Source: Eimeria necatrix | Taxonomy: Eukaryota > Apicomplexa > Conoidasida > Eucoccidiorida > Eimeriidae | Direction of reading: 5' to 3' | Length of the DNA stretch: 17,500 bases | NCBI RefSeq assembly: GCF_000499385.1 | Contig: NW_013655077.1 | Span: 1-17,500, forward strand | Shown here: positions 1 to 8,343 of the stretch, piece by piece | Position numbering within the stretch: position 1 is the first letter of the stretch | How the letters are laid out: each line of letters begins with the position of its first letter | Made by a program: the position numbers and the translations under genes | The notes under the pieces: generated by a model | Told to the model about the DNA's origin: nothing | The model's input: the letters and a program-made list of their open reading frames with translations, nothing else | The model's database searches: none

Positions 1-2
1 CC

Positions 3-713
3 GTGGCGCAGCAAGAGTCCGTGCGGGCTCTGTTCTCGTACGCGTACGCGGCGCGGCTGGTGGCCACGGCCGTGGCGGGGCTGCTGGTGGACCTCGCGGG
101 CCCCAAAGTGACTGCGCTGTTGGGCGCTGCAGCGAGCGTGGGCGCCTGGCTGCTGCTGGGGGCCTCTTCTGCTGCTTTCCCCTCGCACTATTTTTCCTTT
201 TTGCTGCTGGGTGGCGGCAGCGGGTTGACGCAGCTGCCGCTGCTCTGCGTGGCCAATCTCTTCCCGGGGGGCCTCGGGTTTAGCCTGACTTTGCTGGGGG
301 CTGCAGCTTCGCTCTCCCACGCGGCGCCCTCGCTGCTGAATCTGCTGCACTCCCGCGGCTGCAGCTTTGCTGCTGTTTGCTGCGGCTATGCTGCTTTTGT
401 TGCGCTGCTCGCGCTGCTGCTCGTGGGGCTCCTCGTGCCTCTCGAGGGCTTCATCGGCGTGGACCTCTTCGTGCTGGTCCGCTCCATGCCTTCGCAGCGA
501 CCCTCCGTCGCCAACAGCTCCGACCCTGCTGCGCTGCAGCTGCAGCAGCAGCAGCAGCAGCAGCAGCAGCTGCAGCAGCCCGCCCAGGTCCAGGCACTCC
601 AGCTCCAGGCGCAGCCACAGGCCATCCAGCTCCAGCACCACCTCCAGCAACAGCTCCAGCAACTCCAGCTCCAGCAGCAGCAGCAGCTCCAGCTCCAGCA
701 GCAGCAGGCCAAC

Positions 714-755
<42 letters not shown>

Positions 756-1865
756 AGCCCCGACAGGCTCCAGCGCACCCTCTCCAGCTGGGAAGACACC
801 CAGGGACTCTCGGGAGGAGCTGCTGGCCTCAGCACTGTCACTGACGAAGAATACTTCCGCCCCTTCAAGCTCGAGGCCTGCACTTTCCTCTACGTGGCCG
901 TTTGTCTTTACTTCACAGTCTGCAGCATCTCCGTCTTGTACTACATCAAAACTGCCAGGGAGTTCCTCACCAAAAAGGCTGTCCGAGTCCTCGAGGTCTC
1001 CGCGCCCCTCTCCATCCTACCCTGCGTCGTCATCGGCAGAGTGTACGGCCAAACCCTAACCCTAAACCCTAAACCCTAAACCCTAACTCGCCAGCCAGTC
1101 CCCACGCTCCCACGCTGCGCCGAGGCTTCTGGCCCTTTCGCGACTCTCCTAGCCATCTCAAGAGCCCCTTAACCCTCCCCCGTGACCACTGGTCCCCCAG
1201 GTGACCACTGGTCCTCCCACAAGCCCCCGCTGCCACATCCCGGGCCCCCCCACAGCGCACGACCGGTGACCCAACGGACCACCGCGTGACCAGTGGACCA
1301 CCCGCGTGACCAGTGGACCACTGCGTGACCAGTGGACCACCGCTTGGCAGCGGGCTGTGTGTGCGGGCGCAGGTCGGACTTCGTGCCGGTGGTGTACATG
1401 ATGATGGGGCTGAACTTGGTGGGGGCGTTGAGTTACATGTTTGTTTCGATAGGGTCTGGGGGCTGCGTGGTGGTGTCTGTGGTTTTGTTTTGCATTTACT
1501 TGGCCCTTTTCGTCTCGCAGATGTTCATTTACACGAAAACCCTCTTCACTTCTGCGAACTTCGGCAAACTCGCCGGAGTCTGCTGCCTCGTGGGGGGCCT
1601 CGTGTCAGTGGGAGTTGAAAAGCTGTACGGCTTGGTGGTGGACGGGCCGCTGGCTGGCAACTGCCGCCCCATTTTGTGGCTGCACTTCGGCGTGCTGCTG
1701 CTGCTCTACTTGCTGCTGCTGCCCATGGCCAGAGCAGCAGCAAGGAAGAAGGCCGAGCTCAACTGCTACAGAGAAATTGCCCCCAAGGTCACCACAGCCA
1801 GGACCTTCCCAGACGTTTCCCTGCGCTTCACCAGGCCCCCCCCCTCCTCCCGAACCAGCTCTTAA
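3..1865 (+). CDS. Major facilitator superfamily transporter, SLC43/ApiAT-like, 5' partial (exons 3-1042 and 1373-1865)
   Basis: This is a membrane transporter whose start lies upstream of the window. The joined reading frame gives about 510 residues. Residues 1-150 hold about five hydrophobic segments with a loop motif LVDLAGPK, which fits the conserved MFS loop between helices 2 and 3. A hydrophilic Gln/Ala-rich loop follows (about 165-285). Further membrane segments follow (about 293-345 and through exon 2), with a motif FGKLAG...EKLYGLVVDG that resembles the SLC43-like 'FGKLYGL' region. The tail is basic (ARAAARKKAE) and ends at TAA 1863-1865. The proposed intron 1043-1372 has donor GTACGG and acceptor GCGCAG, and phase 2 on both sides keeps the frame. 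Apicomplexan members of this family (ApiAT) carry amino acids across the plasma membrane; the substrate here is unknown. The Gln-rich cytosolic loop is an insertion compared with typical MFS proteins. Confidence 0.72.
1051..1086 (+). repeat. Telomere-like AAACCCT array (about 5 copies) inside the MFS intron
   Basis: Five consecutive AAACCCT units are visible, the second missing one A. The array starts 8 bases after the proposed donor, so it would be transcribed in the CCCUAAA sense. Confidence 0.9.
1182..1340 (+). repeat. Degenerate 19-20 base minisatellite with near-palindromic GACCASTGG core
   Basis: Two copies of GTGACCACTGGTC lie at 1182 and 1201, and three of GCGTGACCAGTGGACCA at 1284, 1304 and 1323, so the spacing is 19-20 bases. 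A weaker copy lies at about 1261. The core nearly equals its own reverse complement. All copies fall in the predicted MFS intron. Confidence 0.8.
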
Positions 1866-1867
1866 CC

Positions 1868-1917
<50 letters not shown>
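1868..1917 (+). repeat. (CAG)n microsatellite, about 16 units
   Basis: An uninterrupted CAG tract starts just after the stop codon of the MFS gene, so it probably lies in its 3' untranslated region. Confidence 0.9.
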
Positions 1918-1922
<5 letters not shown>

Positions 1923-1949
1923 CCCGTCCCGGCGGCACCTGCCGCACCA

Positions 1950-2065
1950 GCAGCCCGCTGCAGCAGGAACCCGCTGCAGCAGGAAACCGCTGCAGCAGCA
2001 GCCTGCTGCACCAGCAACCCGCTGCAGCAGGAACCCGCTGCAGCAGCAACCTGGTGCAGAAGCAG
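1950..2065 (+). repeat. CTGCAG-containing minisatellite (about 18-base units)
   Basis: Units of the type AACCCGCTGCAGCAGGA recur about six times with small variations. CTGCAG is self-complementary, so each unit carries a small palindrome. Confidence 0.75.
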
Positions 2066-2320
2066 CCCGCTTCTGCAGCGAGTTGCTGCGCTGCAGCAGC
2101 AGCAAGCCACAGCAGCAGAAGCGCGCACTGCAGCACTGAATTAACACCTGCAGAGGGGCCTGCATGCAGCCCCGACTCAGCTTCCACCAGCATCTCCGCA
2201 GCTCTTCTTTCCCGGCATTTGCTGCAGCTGCCCCACAGCCCTCTCAGCGGCTAGTGGGGCTGCAGCAGCCAATATACAGCAGCTGTGGGGCCCCGGGCCC
2301 CAATTGCTGCAGCGCCGCTC

Positions 2321-2353
<33 letters not shown>

Positions 2354-2673
2354 TGCATTTTATGCATTTTTGGCCCCGCCAGTTTGTCCCTGGCGAGGGC
2401 CTCGAAGCCCCAAAAAGCACAAGTTCTACTTGCTGCATGCAAAGGACACGCATTCTCGCTTGGCGTCCGCTGCCCCTGCCCCACTCCGCTGCTGCTGCTG
2501 CTGCTGTTGCTGCTGCTGTTGCTGCTGCTGTCGCTGCTGTCGATTCAGTCCGCAGCAGCGGCGCCCTTCAACCTGCTCCTGTTGCTGCGCAGCCGAGCCC
2601 TTTCCTGCTGCAGTCGCTGCTGCGCCTCTTGCTGCTGCAGGGCTGAAGTGCAAACTGAAAATGGTAGCGCCAG

Positions 2674-2707
<34 letters not shown>

Positions 2708-3023
2708 GCCTCCTCACTCGTAAGGTTAACGCTGACGGCCAGGGGCTGCTGCGGCCAAAGTCAAGAGGAAAGCAGCAAAATTAAGAGCCAGAAGCAGGCA
2801 ATGCCTGACGAGAAGGCAGCAGCAAGCAGCAGCAAGCAGCAGTAAGCAGCAGTAAGCAGCAGCAGGCAGCAGCAAGCAGCAGCAAGCAGCAGCAAAAAGG
2901 TAAACAGCAGCACCGGGTTTCTCCAGAAAAAGGCCAGCAGCAAAAAGTAATGCGAAGGAATCCCAAAAGGTTAGCTGTGAAAGTTCAAAGAAAGGACAGA
3001 CAGCCAAACATGTGCACGCATGC

Positions 3024-3320
3024 ATGAGTTTGCATGCAGCAGCTGCAGCAGCTGCAGCTGCAGCTGCTGCAGCAGCTGCAGCAACAGCACCAGCAGCAGA
3101 ATGCCCTTGCAAGCAGCAAGGGAAAAAGCAGCATGAATTACGTGAGCAGCAGCTACAAATGCAAAGGACACAGTGGCGAGAGCAGCAGCAACAGATGCAG
3201 GAAACAGCTGCAGCAAAAGCAGCAACAGCAGCAGTGACAAATTCAAAAGAAACAGCAGCAGCAGAAGCAGCAACAGCAGCAGCAGCTGATTGGTGGGGCC
3301 ATGCTGCATGCGAGGCATGA
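3024..3320 (+). CDS. Hypothetical Ala/Gln-rich ORF, possible exon
   Basis: The frame opens with ATG at 3024 (MSLHAAAA), runs through an Ala tract and then a hydrophilic Gln/Lys/Arg-rich stretch (KQQGKKQHELREQQLQMQ), and ends at TGA 3318-3320, about 98 codons. Its repeats sit in the Ala and Gln frames, which this genome's coding regions favour, whereas the opposite strand gives poly-Leu. There is no conserved domain and no clear neighbour to join it to. It may equally be chance reading of CAG-rich DNA. Confidence 0.2.
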   Translation: MSLHAAAAAAAAAAAAAAAATAPAAECPCKQQGKKQHELREQQLQMQRTQWREQQQQMQETAAAKAATAAVTNSKETAAAEAATAAAADWWGHAACEA

Positions 3321-3389
3321 ATGCGTGCAAAATGACACGGGCAAAGTGAGTTTCATGTTCCCTGCTGCTGCAGCAGCTGCAGTAGCAGT

Positions 3390-3422
<33 letters not shown>

Positions 3423-3503
3423 AAAGAGGCCCAGCAAAACGCTGTAATGCCTTTGTGACGGCGAAGAGCCGAACCCTAAGAACCATTTTCACACCAATTG
3501 GTG

Positions 3504-3530
3504 TTAGGGTTTAGGGTTTAGGGTTTAGGG
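3504..3530 (+). repeat. Telomere-like TTTAGGG array (about 4 copies)
   Basis: One TTAGGG is followed by three TTTAGGG units. Orientation is opposite to the array in the MFS intron. Confidence 0.9.
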
Positions 3531-3627
3531 TTTTGCGAGGCTTTATTACGAGTTGGGGCGTAGGGTTTGGGTTTATATTGCTGCGAATGCTCCCCACTGC
3601 CTCTCCACAAAGAGTTGCTGCTGTCGG

Positions 3628-3662
<35 letters not shown>

Positions 3663-3724
3663 CTGCCGCTGCTGCTCTTGCTGCTGCAGCTGCTGCCTAT
3701 TTCTTGCCACCTGCATTTCTGGCA

Positions 3725-3960
3725 GCTTCGGTATTTCCTGTTTAAGGGTGGACTCTTCTGCTGCTCCTTCGAGAAAATGCAACAACAGCAGCAGCAGCAG
3801 CAGGCGCAGCAGCAGCTGCTGCTGCAACAGCAGCCGAAACAGCAGCAGCAGCAACAGCTTCTACTTTGCGAGTGGCCGCTTGCTGCTTTGCGCAGAGCAG
3901 GTTGCTGGGGCTAAACAGCTGTACTTGTCGTCTGATGGGACAGAGTTTAGTTTTGAGGAT
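3725..3960. other. Exon-like segment of uncertain strand between telomere-like arrays
   Basis: Both strands read like protein. On plus, a strong acceptor (CATTTCTGGCAG ending 3724) opens a phase-2 frame to 3960. It has Ser tracts and then residues including QLYLSSDGTEFSFED, and ends at a consensus donor GTAAGG (3961) followed directly by the TTTAGGG array. On minus, an acceptor TGTCCCATCAG opens a frame from 3931 (RQVQLFSPSNLLCAKQQ) through an Ala tract to TAA at 3742. Repeats read as Ala favour minus, while plus needs a short Cys run. The plus motif resembles either a sortilin/VPS10 propeller strand or a Bub3-binding GLEBS motif, but neither can be confirmed. Confidence 0.35.
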
Positions 3961-3966
3961 GTAAGG

Positions 3967-4050
3967 TTTAGGGTTTAGGGTTTAGGGTTTAGGGTTTAGG
4001 GTTTAGGGTTTAGGGTTTAGGGTTTAGGGTTTAGGGTTTAGGGTTTAGGG
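3967..4050 (+). repeat. Telomere-like TTTAGGG array, 12 perfect copies
   Basis: The 84 bases are exactly twelve TTTAGGG units, followed by a degenerate unit. It starts 6 bases after the GTAAGG donor-like site at 3961. It is the longest perfect array in the window. Confidence 0.95.
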
Positions 4051-4172
4051 TTTGGGATTTGGAGCATTTGCCTGCGCCTCTGAAGCCCTCCTTGCGGCGG
4101 CGGTGCGGAAACGGGGCAGCAGCAACTCGTTATAGAGGCTAGGGTTTAGCGTTTAGAGCCCAGTACTTGGGT

Positions 4173-4221
4173 TTTAGGGTTTAGGGTTTAGGGTTTAGGG
4201 TTTAGGGTTTAGGGTTTAGGG
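4173..4221 (+). repeat. Telomere-like TTTAGGG array, 7 perfect copies
   Basis: Forty-nine bases form seven perfect TTTAGGG units in the same orientation as the 3967-4050 array. The 120 bases between the two arrays hold no resolved gene. Confidence 0.95.
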
Positions 4222-4259
4222 TTTCATGTAATGATCTCGAGCAGAGCTACAGGGAAAGC

Positions 4260-4442
4260 TCAAGAAAGAGCAGCAGGCAAATGGAAGGAGCGAAAGAGCT
4301 TGGTGACCTGCAAATAACCCTAAACCCTAAACCCTAAACCCCAGACCCTAAACCCTCGCCCTAGGCCCTAAACCCTAGCAAGCCACGTATTAACGAGGGC
4401 ATTTACACCGTGCATTACACTGAGGACTTGAAACACTGGTCG

Positions 4443-4479
<37 letters not shown>

Positions 4480-4581
4480 GCAGCAGCTGCTGCTGCTGCT
4501 GCTGCTGCTCGGCGCCCCACACACAGTATGTGGCGATCGTCTGGGGCGTGCAGGCGCTCTATCTGCTGCTTAGCGTTGCCT
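4260..4581 (-). CDS. Hypothetical minus-strand gene, 3' part (exons 4581-4374 and 4307-4260)
   Basis: I do not recognise this protein. On the minus strand an acceptor (ACTTTCAACAG) opens a phase-2 frame reading NAKQQIERLHAPDDRHILC. The frame then runs through a long Ala tract that stays in frame across the CAG-to-CTG switch, and then through RPVFQVLSVMHGVNALVNTW. A donor AGG|GTTTAGG at 4373 and an acceptor TTATTTGCAG ending at 4308 bound a 66-base intron made of TTTAGGG-type repeats. Both sides are phase 0, giving LARVTKLFRSFHLPAALS and TGA at 4260-4262. The Ala-frame HAAR and the phase agreement support this reading. The plus strand gives Ser followed by a Cys run over the same bases but also has one phase-consistent splice, so the strand is not certain. 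Exons further upstream may include those at 4768-5266, but no phase-consistent junction was settled. Confidence 0.4.
4315..4378 (+). repeat. Telomere-like AAACCCT array, partly degenerate
   Basis: About nine units read in the AAACCCT sense on plus, some variant (ACCCCAG, CTCGCCCTAGG). It is inverted relative to the arrays at 3967 and 4173. It fills nearly all of the predicted minus-strand intron 4373-4308. Confidence 0.9.
4466..4507. repeat. Perfect (CAG)7(CTG)7 palindrome
   Basis: Seven CAG units run directly into seven CTG units with the centre between 4486 and 4487. The 42 bases equal their own reverse complement. On minus, the whole tract reads as continuous Ala (GCA then GCT codons). 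Confidence 0.95.
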
Positions 4582-4593
4582 CTGTTGAAAGTT

Positions 4594-4730
4594 TTCTTTT
4601 TTGTTTATAATTAAATTAAATTTTCTTCTTTCTTAATTGTTTATTTCTCTGCAAACATGCAAACCTAACAAACCCTTGTCGCTCTCTTTCGCTCGCCGCG
4701 CCACCCCAGCCACTGCCGACAGGCAGGCGT
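4594..4730. other. AT-rich spacer with no visible gene, possible intron or untranslated region
   Basis: The stretch 4594-4660 is markedly AT-rich (TTATAATTAAATTAAATTTTC type) against a GC-rich background. On minus it would form a pyrimidine-poor intron end before the acceptor at 4582. On plus it could be a 3' untranslated region. Confidence 0.4.
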
Positions 4731-4769
4731 CCTAAACCCTAAACCCTAAACCCTCGGTCACAAACCCTC
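4731..4769 (+). repeat. Telomere-like AAACCCT array (3 copies plus degenerate units)
   Basis: Three CTAAACC-type units are followed by two variants (TCACAAACCCTC). Confidence 0.85.
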
Positions 4770-5170
4770 AAAACTGAAATTCAGAGGTAATATTCACTTT
4801 TTTTAGACAAAATTCTTTATTTTCTACCACAGGTATCTGCCATTTAAGACTCTCTTCTCTCCTTTTGCCTGCGCAGCGGACCGCCGACGAGGCCACTGGT
4901 TCTGCTGCCCCCAGGTGTACGTACACCTGAGGCAGCTCCGCTTTTCCGCGAACTCCACTCTTTCCATTCACTTCTTGCTGCTTTTCCAGGTTTTTTGAGT
5001 CTCTTTCTTTCTTTTTGGTCTGCTGCGGAGCAGCAGCTGTACGTACACCGCAGCCGCCTGCGCAAAGTTTCCTAACAACTCCATTTGACTCCTCAAGAGG
5101 CCTTTTTGCCTCCGCAGCATTCAGCAGGTACTTCCAGGGGCCCTGACACACTAAAGAGGACCAGCAGGGA

Positions 5171-5215
<45 letters not shown>

Positions 5216-5266
5216 GACCACCTGCAACGAAGTGCGATGAAAAAGTCCCTAGCAGCCTCAAGGCTT
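4768..5266 (-). CDS. Hypothetical minus-strand exons (5266-5222 and 5150-4768), no repeats in the main exon
   Basis: I do not recognise this protein. The main frame on minus (5150-4768) has almost no homopolymer, which is unusual here, and encodes about 127 residues. These start VCQGPWKYLLNAAEAKRPLE, have a Lys-rich middle (QTKKKERDSKNLEKQQE), and end NITSEFQF with TGA at 4768-4770. The acceptor CTCTTTAG at 5151 is phase 1. A small upstream exon 5266-5222 (ALRLLGTFSSHFVA) ends phase 1 at a consensus donor CAG|GTGGTC, and the CAG tract lies in the intron between. The joined helix-like sequence is plausible but short. Plus-strand frames here are broken by stops. Two copies of the GTGTACGTAC palindrome lie in the frame and look like donor sites, so the 3' structure may differ. 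Confidence 0.35.
4913..4928. repeat. 16-base palindrome AGGTGTACGTACACCT (single copy)
   Basis: The sequence is its own reverse complement and is identical to units of the array at 12601-12669. A 10-base core copy (TGTACGTACA) lies at 5039-5048. Confidence 0.9.
5174..5214 (+). repeat. (CAG)n microsatellite, about 13 units
   Basis: An uninterrupted CAG tract, read as CTG on minus, lies in the predicted intron between the minus-strand exons 5266-5222 and 5150-4768. Confidence 0.9.
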
Positions 5267-5308
5267 CTTCAGAAAGCAGCATATAACAATAGGGGCGTCA
5301 AGATCGGC

Positions 5309-5358
5309 TAAACCCTAAACCCTAAACCCTAAACCCTAGGCCCTAAACCACAAACCCT
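5309..5358 (+). repeat. Telomere-like AAACCCT array (about 6 copies)
   Basis: Four perfect units are followed by CTAGGCCCTAAACC and a degenerate unit. The stretch from here to 5641 holds two CAG tracts (about 5457-5491 and 5574-5604) and no visible gene; it is the 5' flank of the giant gene. Confidence 0.9.
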
Positions 5359-5453
5359 GGCAGCTGAAGCCTTGAACAGCAAAACCTCGAATTTGCCTGC
5401 ATCAGTCTCAAGCTCTGCCTCACCTCTCAACAGCTTTTGGATATGGCATAGCT

Positions 5454-5495
<42 letters not shown>

Positions 5496-5569
5496 TCGGC
5501 TTCTTTGCACGCAGCTTTCCGATCAGTTGCGGCAGCAGCGGCAGACACAGGTACGGGGTCAACAGAGAC

Positions 5570-5606
<37 letters not shown>

Positions 5607-5641
5607 AAGCCGCGTTTGCGGAGCTAGAAAGCGGAAGCAAA

Positions 5642-5692
5642 ATGTCTTCTGCAGCAGCTGAACCTGAACAGAGAGAACAAGCCATATTTTTC

Positions 5693-5730
<38 letters not shown>

Positions 5731-6240
5731 GCCGCGGCAACAGCAGCAGCGACAGCAGAAGCAGCACCATAAGCAAGATGACACCTCAGAGACAGAGCAG
5801 CAGCAGCAGCAGCAGCAGCGGCAGCAGCACAAAGGGGACAACTCTCCATGGGGAGGGTCTGAGGTGAAGTCTGAGCAGCGTCGGAGGACGCAGCTGCAGC
5901 AGCAGCAGCAGCTGCTGCAGCAGCAGCAGCAGCCCCAACAGCAGCAGGAAGCTTACCATGAGCCTCTGCAGCTGCTGCAGAGGCAGACGCAAAGGGAGCC
6001 ATCTGCACAAGAACCCGAGCAGCAACAGCAGCAGCAACCGCAGCAGCAGCAGCTGCTGCTGCTGCAGCGGCAGAGGCCTCGCACAATAGGCCACACTTCA
6101 CTTAAAGAGGCAAGATCTGCTGCTGCTGCTGCTGCAGCTGCTGCTGCTCTCTCTGCTGCAGAAACACCCGAAGCGCTGCCGCGGGGCTTGAAGAAGGGCC
6201 TCAGTCTTCCGGCTAATCTGCCTGCAGCAGCCTCTGTGCT

Positions 6241-6273
<33 letters not shown>

Positions 6274-6388
6274 CAAGCAGCACCAAAGGCAGCGCCGCAG
6301 ACTCATGCGCAGAATGCAGCCGCCCCCCCTGTCTCCAGCAAAAAGACAAATGGGGGACAGCACGGGAAAGGTCAAGGGGAAGCCGCTG

Positions 6389-6429
<41 letters not shown>

Positions 6430-6896
6430 TGGAGGCTGCGGCAAGCAGCAGAGAGCGCAGCAGGCAGCAGCAGCCGCCCGCAGCGCAGCGCTGCAGTGGC
6501 CGGCGCTCGAGTCGCCCTCGTCAGACGGCCTTGCTGCTGCTGTTGCTTCGGAGCAGCAAGGTAAGCAGCAGCAGCAGCAGCAGCTCCTCCTGAGACAGCT
6601 GCCAGCGCGGCTGGCTCTGCTGCAGCAGCGCCAGCAGAAGCAGCAGCAGAAGCAGCAGGCGGCGCAGCAGGCCGGGCAGCAGCAGGCGTCACAGCAGCAG
6701 CAGCTGCAGGAGCTGCTGCAGCTGCAGACCCAGCGCCCGCAGCAGCTGCAGCAGCAGCAGCAGCCAGCCTTCTCTTACGGCACTCTTCGCAAGAAGCCGC
6801 CAAGCCGCTGGAAAAGGCCTTCGCCCTTTGGACTTCGAGTTGACTTTCCTGTCAATCCGCTGCTGCAGCCGCTGCTGCTGGACACGTGAGCCTGCC

Positions 6897-6944
<48 letters not shown>

Positions 6945-7485
6945 TTTGTAGTTGTTGCTGCAGCTGTCAGTGTAGGTGACGCTGCGGCCCTTCGTGCCTG
7001 TGGCATCTGCTGCCACATTTGATGCCGCGTTCAAGCTGCAGGTGTTGCTGCAGCAGCAGCTGCTGCTCCTGCTGAAGCTGCTGCTGCTGCTGCTGCTGCT
7101 GCGTCTTTGCAGCAACCCGTTCCTGGACTCACGACCAACTTACAAAGGCAGCACGAAGCTCTATGAAGTGCACATACAGAGAAGAGGCGAAGAGCTGCTG
7201 GAGGATGAGCAGCTGCAGCAGCTGCAGCTGGTCAAGAAGCCGCCGCCGCAGCTGCTGCTGCAGCACGAGCAGCAGCAGCAGCAGCAGCTTTTTCTGCCGC
7301 TGGAGAAGCAGCAGGAGCAGCAGCAGCACCTCACCCCATACGAACTTCTTGCTAGAATCCCCCGCAGCAGCAGCAACGGCGAAGCAGCAGACGAGCAGCT
7401 CGCAGGACAGCTCCTGCTGCAGCAAGGCTCAAGCAGCAGCAGCAACCATGCAGAGGTCCAGCCAGGCTACTGCTCTTGGATGGAC

Positions 7486-7521
<36 letters not shown>

Positions 7522-8013
7522 TTTCTCGCAGCTAGACACTCCGTGGAGGGGATTCCTGAGGTCCCGCTGCGGCAGCCAACGGCACTTAGTCTCCCGTGTC
7601 AGCCGCTGCAGCTGCAGGAGCAGCAGCTGCAGCAGCACGAGCAGCAGCAGCGGCTGCAGCTGCAGCAGCAGGTGGATCACCAGCTGCAGCACAAACCTCT
7701 GCAGGGCCACGACACCTTGCCGCTGGGATGCTGCTGCCCTGCCCCGGACGAGCGCGCAGCACTGCAGCAGAAGCAGCAGCATCACTTGTTGCTGCTGCAG
7801 CAGCAGCAGCAAAGCCCATCTGCAGAACGCATGCACATCTTATCGCCGCTCAGCGGCAGCTTCCATCAGCAACAAGGAGAGTCTCCTGCAGCAGCAGCAG
7901 CAGCCGCTGCTGCTGCTGCTGCAGGGGCAGTGCTCTCCCCCACCAGCAGCGAAGAGGCTGCGGGAAATTCTTTTGGCGTCTGCTGCAGCAGCAAGGCTCC
8001 AGTGATGCTCTAC

Positions 8014-8049
<36 letters not shown>

Positions 8050-8309
8050 GTCAGCAACTCTAACACAATTACCAGGGAAGGGTCCTCTTTAATGGATCTG
8101 CTGCAGCAGCTACCACCACCTACGGGGCAGCTACGCTGCAGCAGCGACAGCAGCAGCTGCTGCTGCAGGACTGGAAGCAGCTGCAGTTGCGGCGGCGTCA
8201 GCAGCAACTGCCCCCGGGTGTGTTCCACTGCTGCTGCTGCTTCCTATAGAAACCAGCAGCTGCTGCTGCAGCACGAGCCCCTGATGCACCAAGGACACCC
8301 CGTTACTAC

Positions 8310-8343
<34 letters not shown>

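Larger units (their letters stand above)
1043..1372 (+). other. Predicted intron of the MFS gene carrying telomere-like and 19-20 base repeats
   Basis: The hydrophobic reading frame stops in AAACCCT repeats at 1077-1079 and resumes as transporter sequence at 1374. Donor GTACGG at 1043 and acceptor GGGCGCAG at 1372 give a phase-2 intron of 330 bases. A second GT at 1041 would be phase 0 and would not match this acceptor. The intron holds a telomere-like array at its 5' end and a degenerate minisatellite before the acceptor. Confidence 0.6.
1866..3503. other. CAG/CTG-rich intergenic region without a supported conserved gene
   Basis: This stretch is dominated by CAG or CTG tracts (about 1868-1917, 2326-2351, 2489-2540, 2678-2705, 2815-2895, 3397-3420) and CTGCAG-rich minisatellite DNA. 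Open frames on both strands are almost wholly homopolymer or Cys/Leu runs. The unique islands, such as 2352-2480 and 2900-3010, gave no recognisable protein in any frame. One Ala/Gln-rich frame at 3024-3320 is listed separately. Confidence 0.6.

Noticed and set aside
386..883. Minus and alternative plus frames across the Q-rich loop of the transporter
   Set aside because: They are shadows of the CAG tract and read as Ala, Cys or Ser runs, without flanking sense, opposite a clear membrane protein frame.
1605..2193. Several overlapping ORFs on both strands after the transporter stop
   Set aside because: They are built from CAG tracts and the CTGCAG minisatellite and give Cys, Leu or Arg-rich low complexity without a domain.
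2971..3492. Minus ORF with an apparent hydrophobic signal-like protein
   Set aside because: The hydrophobic stretch is poly-Leu from CTG tracts, a frame that coding regions here avoid.
4060..4145. A small minus exon (SLYNELLLPRFRTAAARRAS) between the TTTAGGG arrays
   Set aside because: It looks protein-like, but its only downstream donor would be a rare GC type and the phase does not match the next acceptor.
3504..4224. A true chromosome end
   Set aside because: Telomere-like arrays occur about ten times in both orientations with genes on both sides, so they are interstitial.
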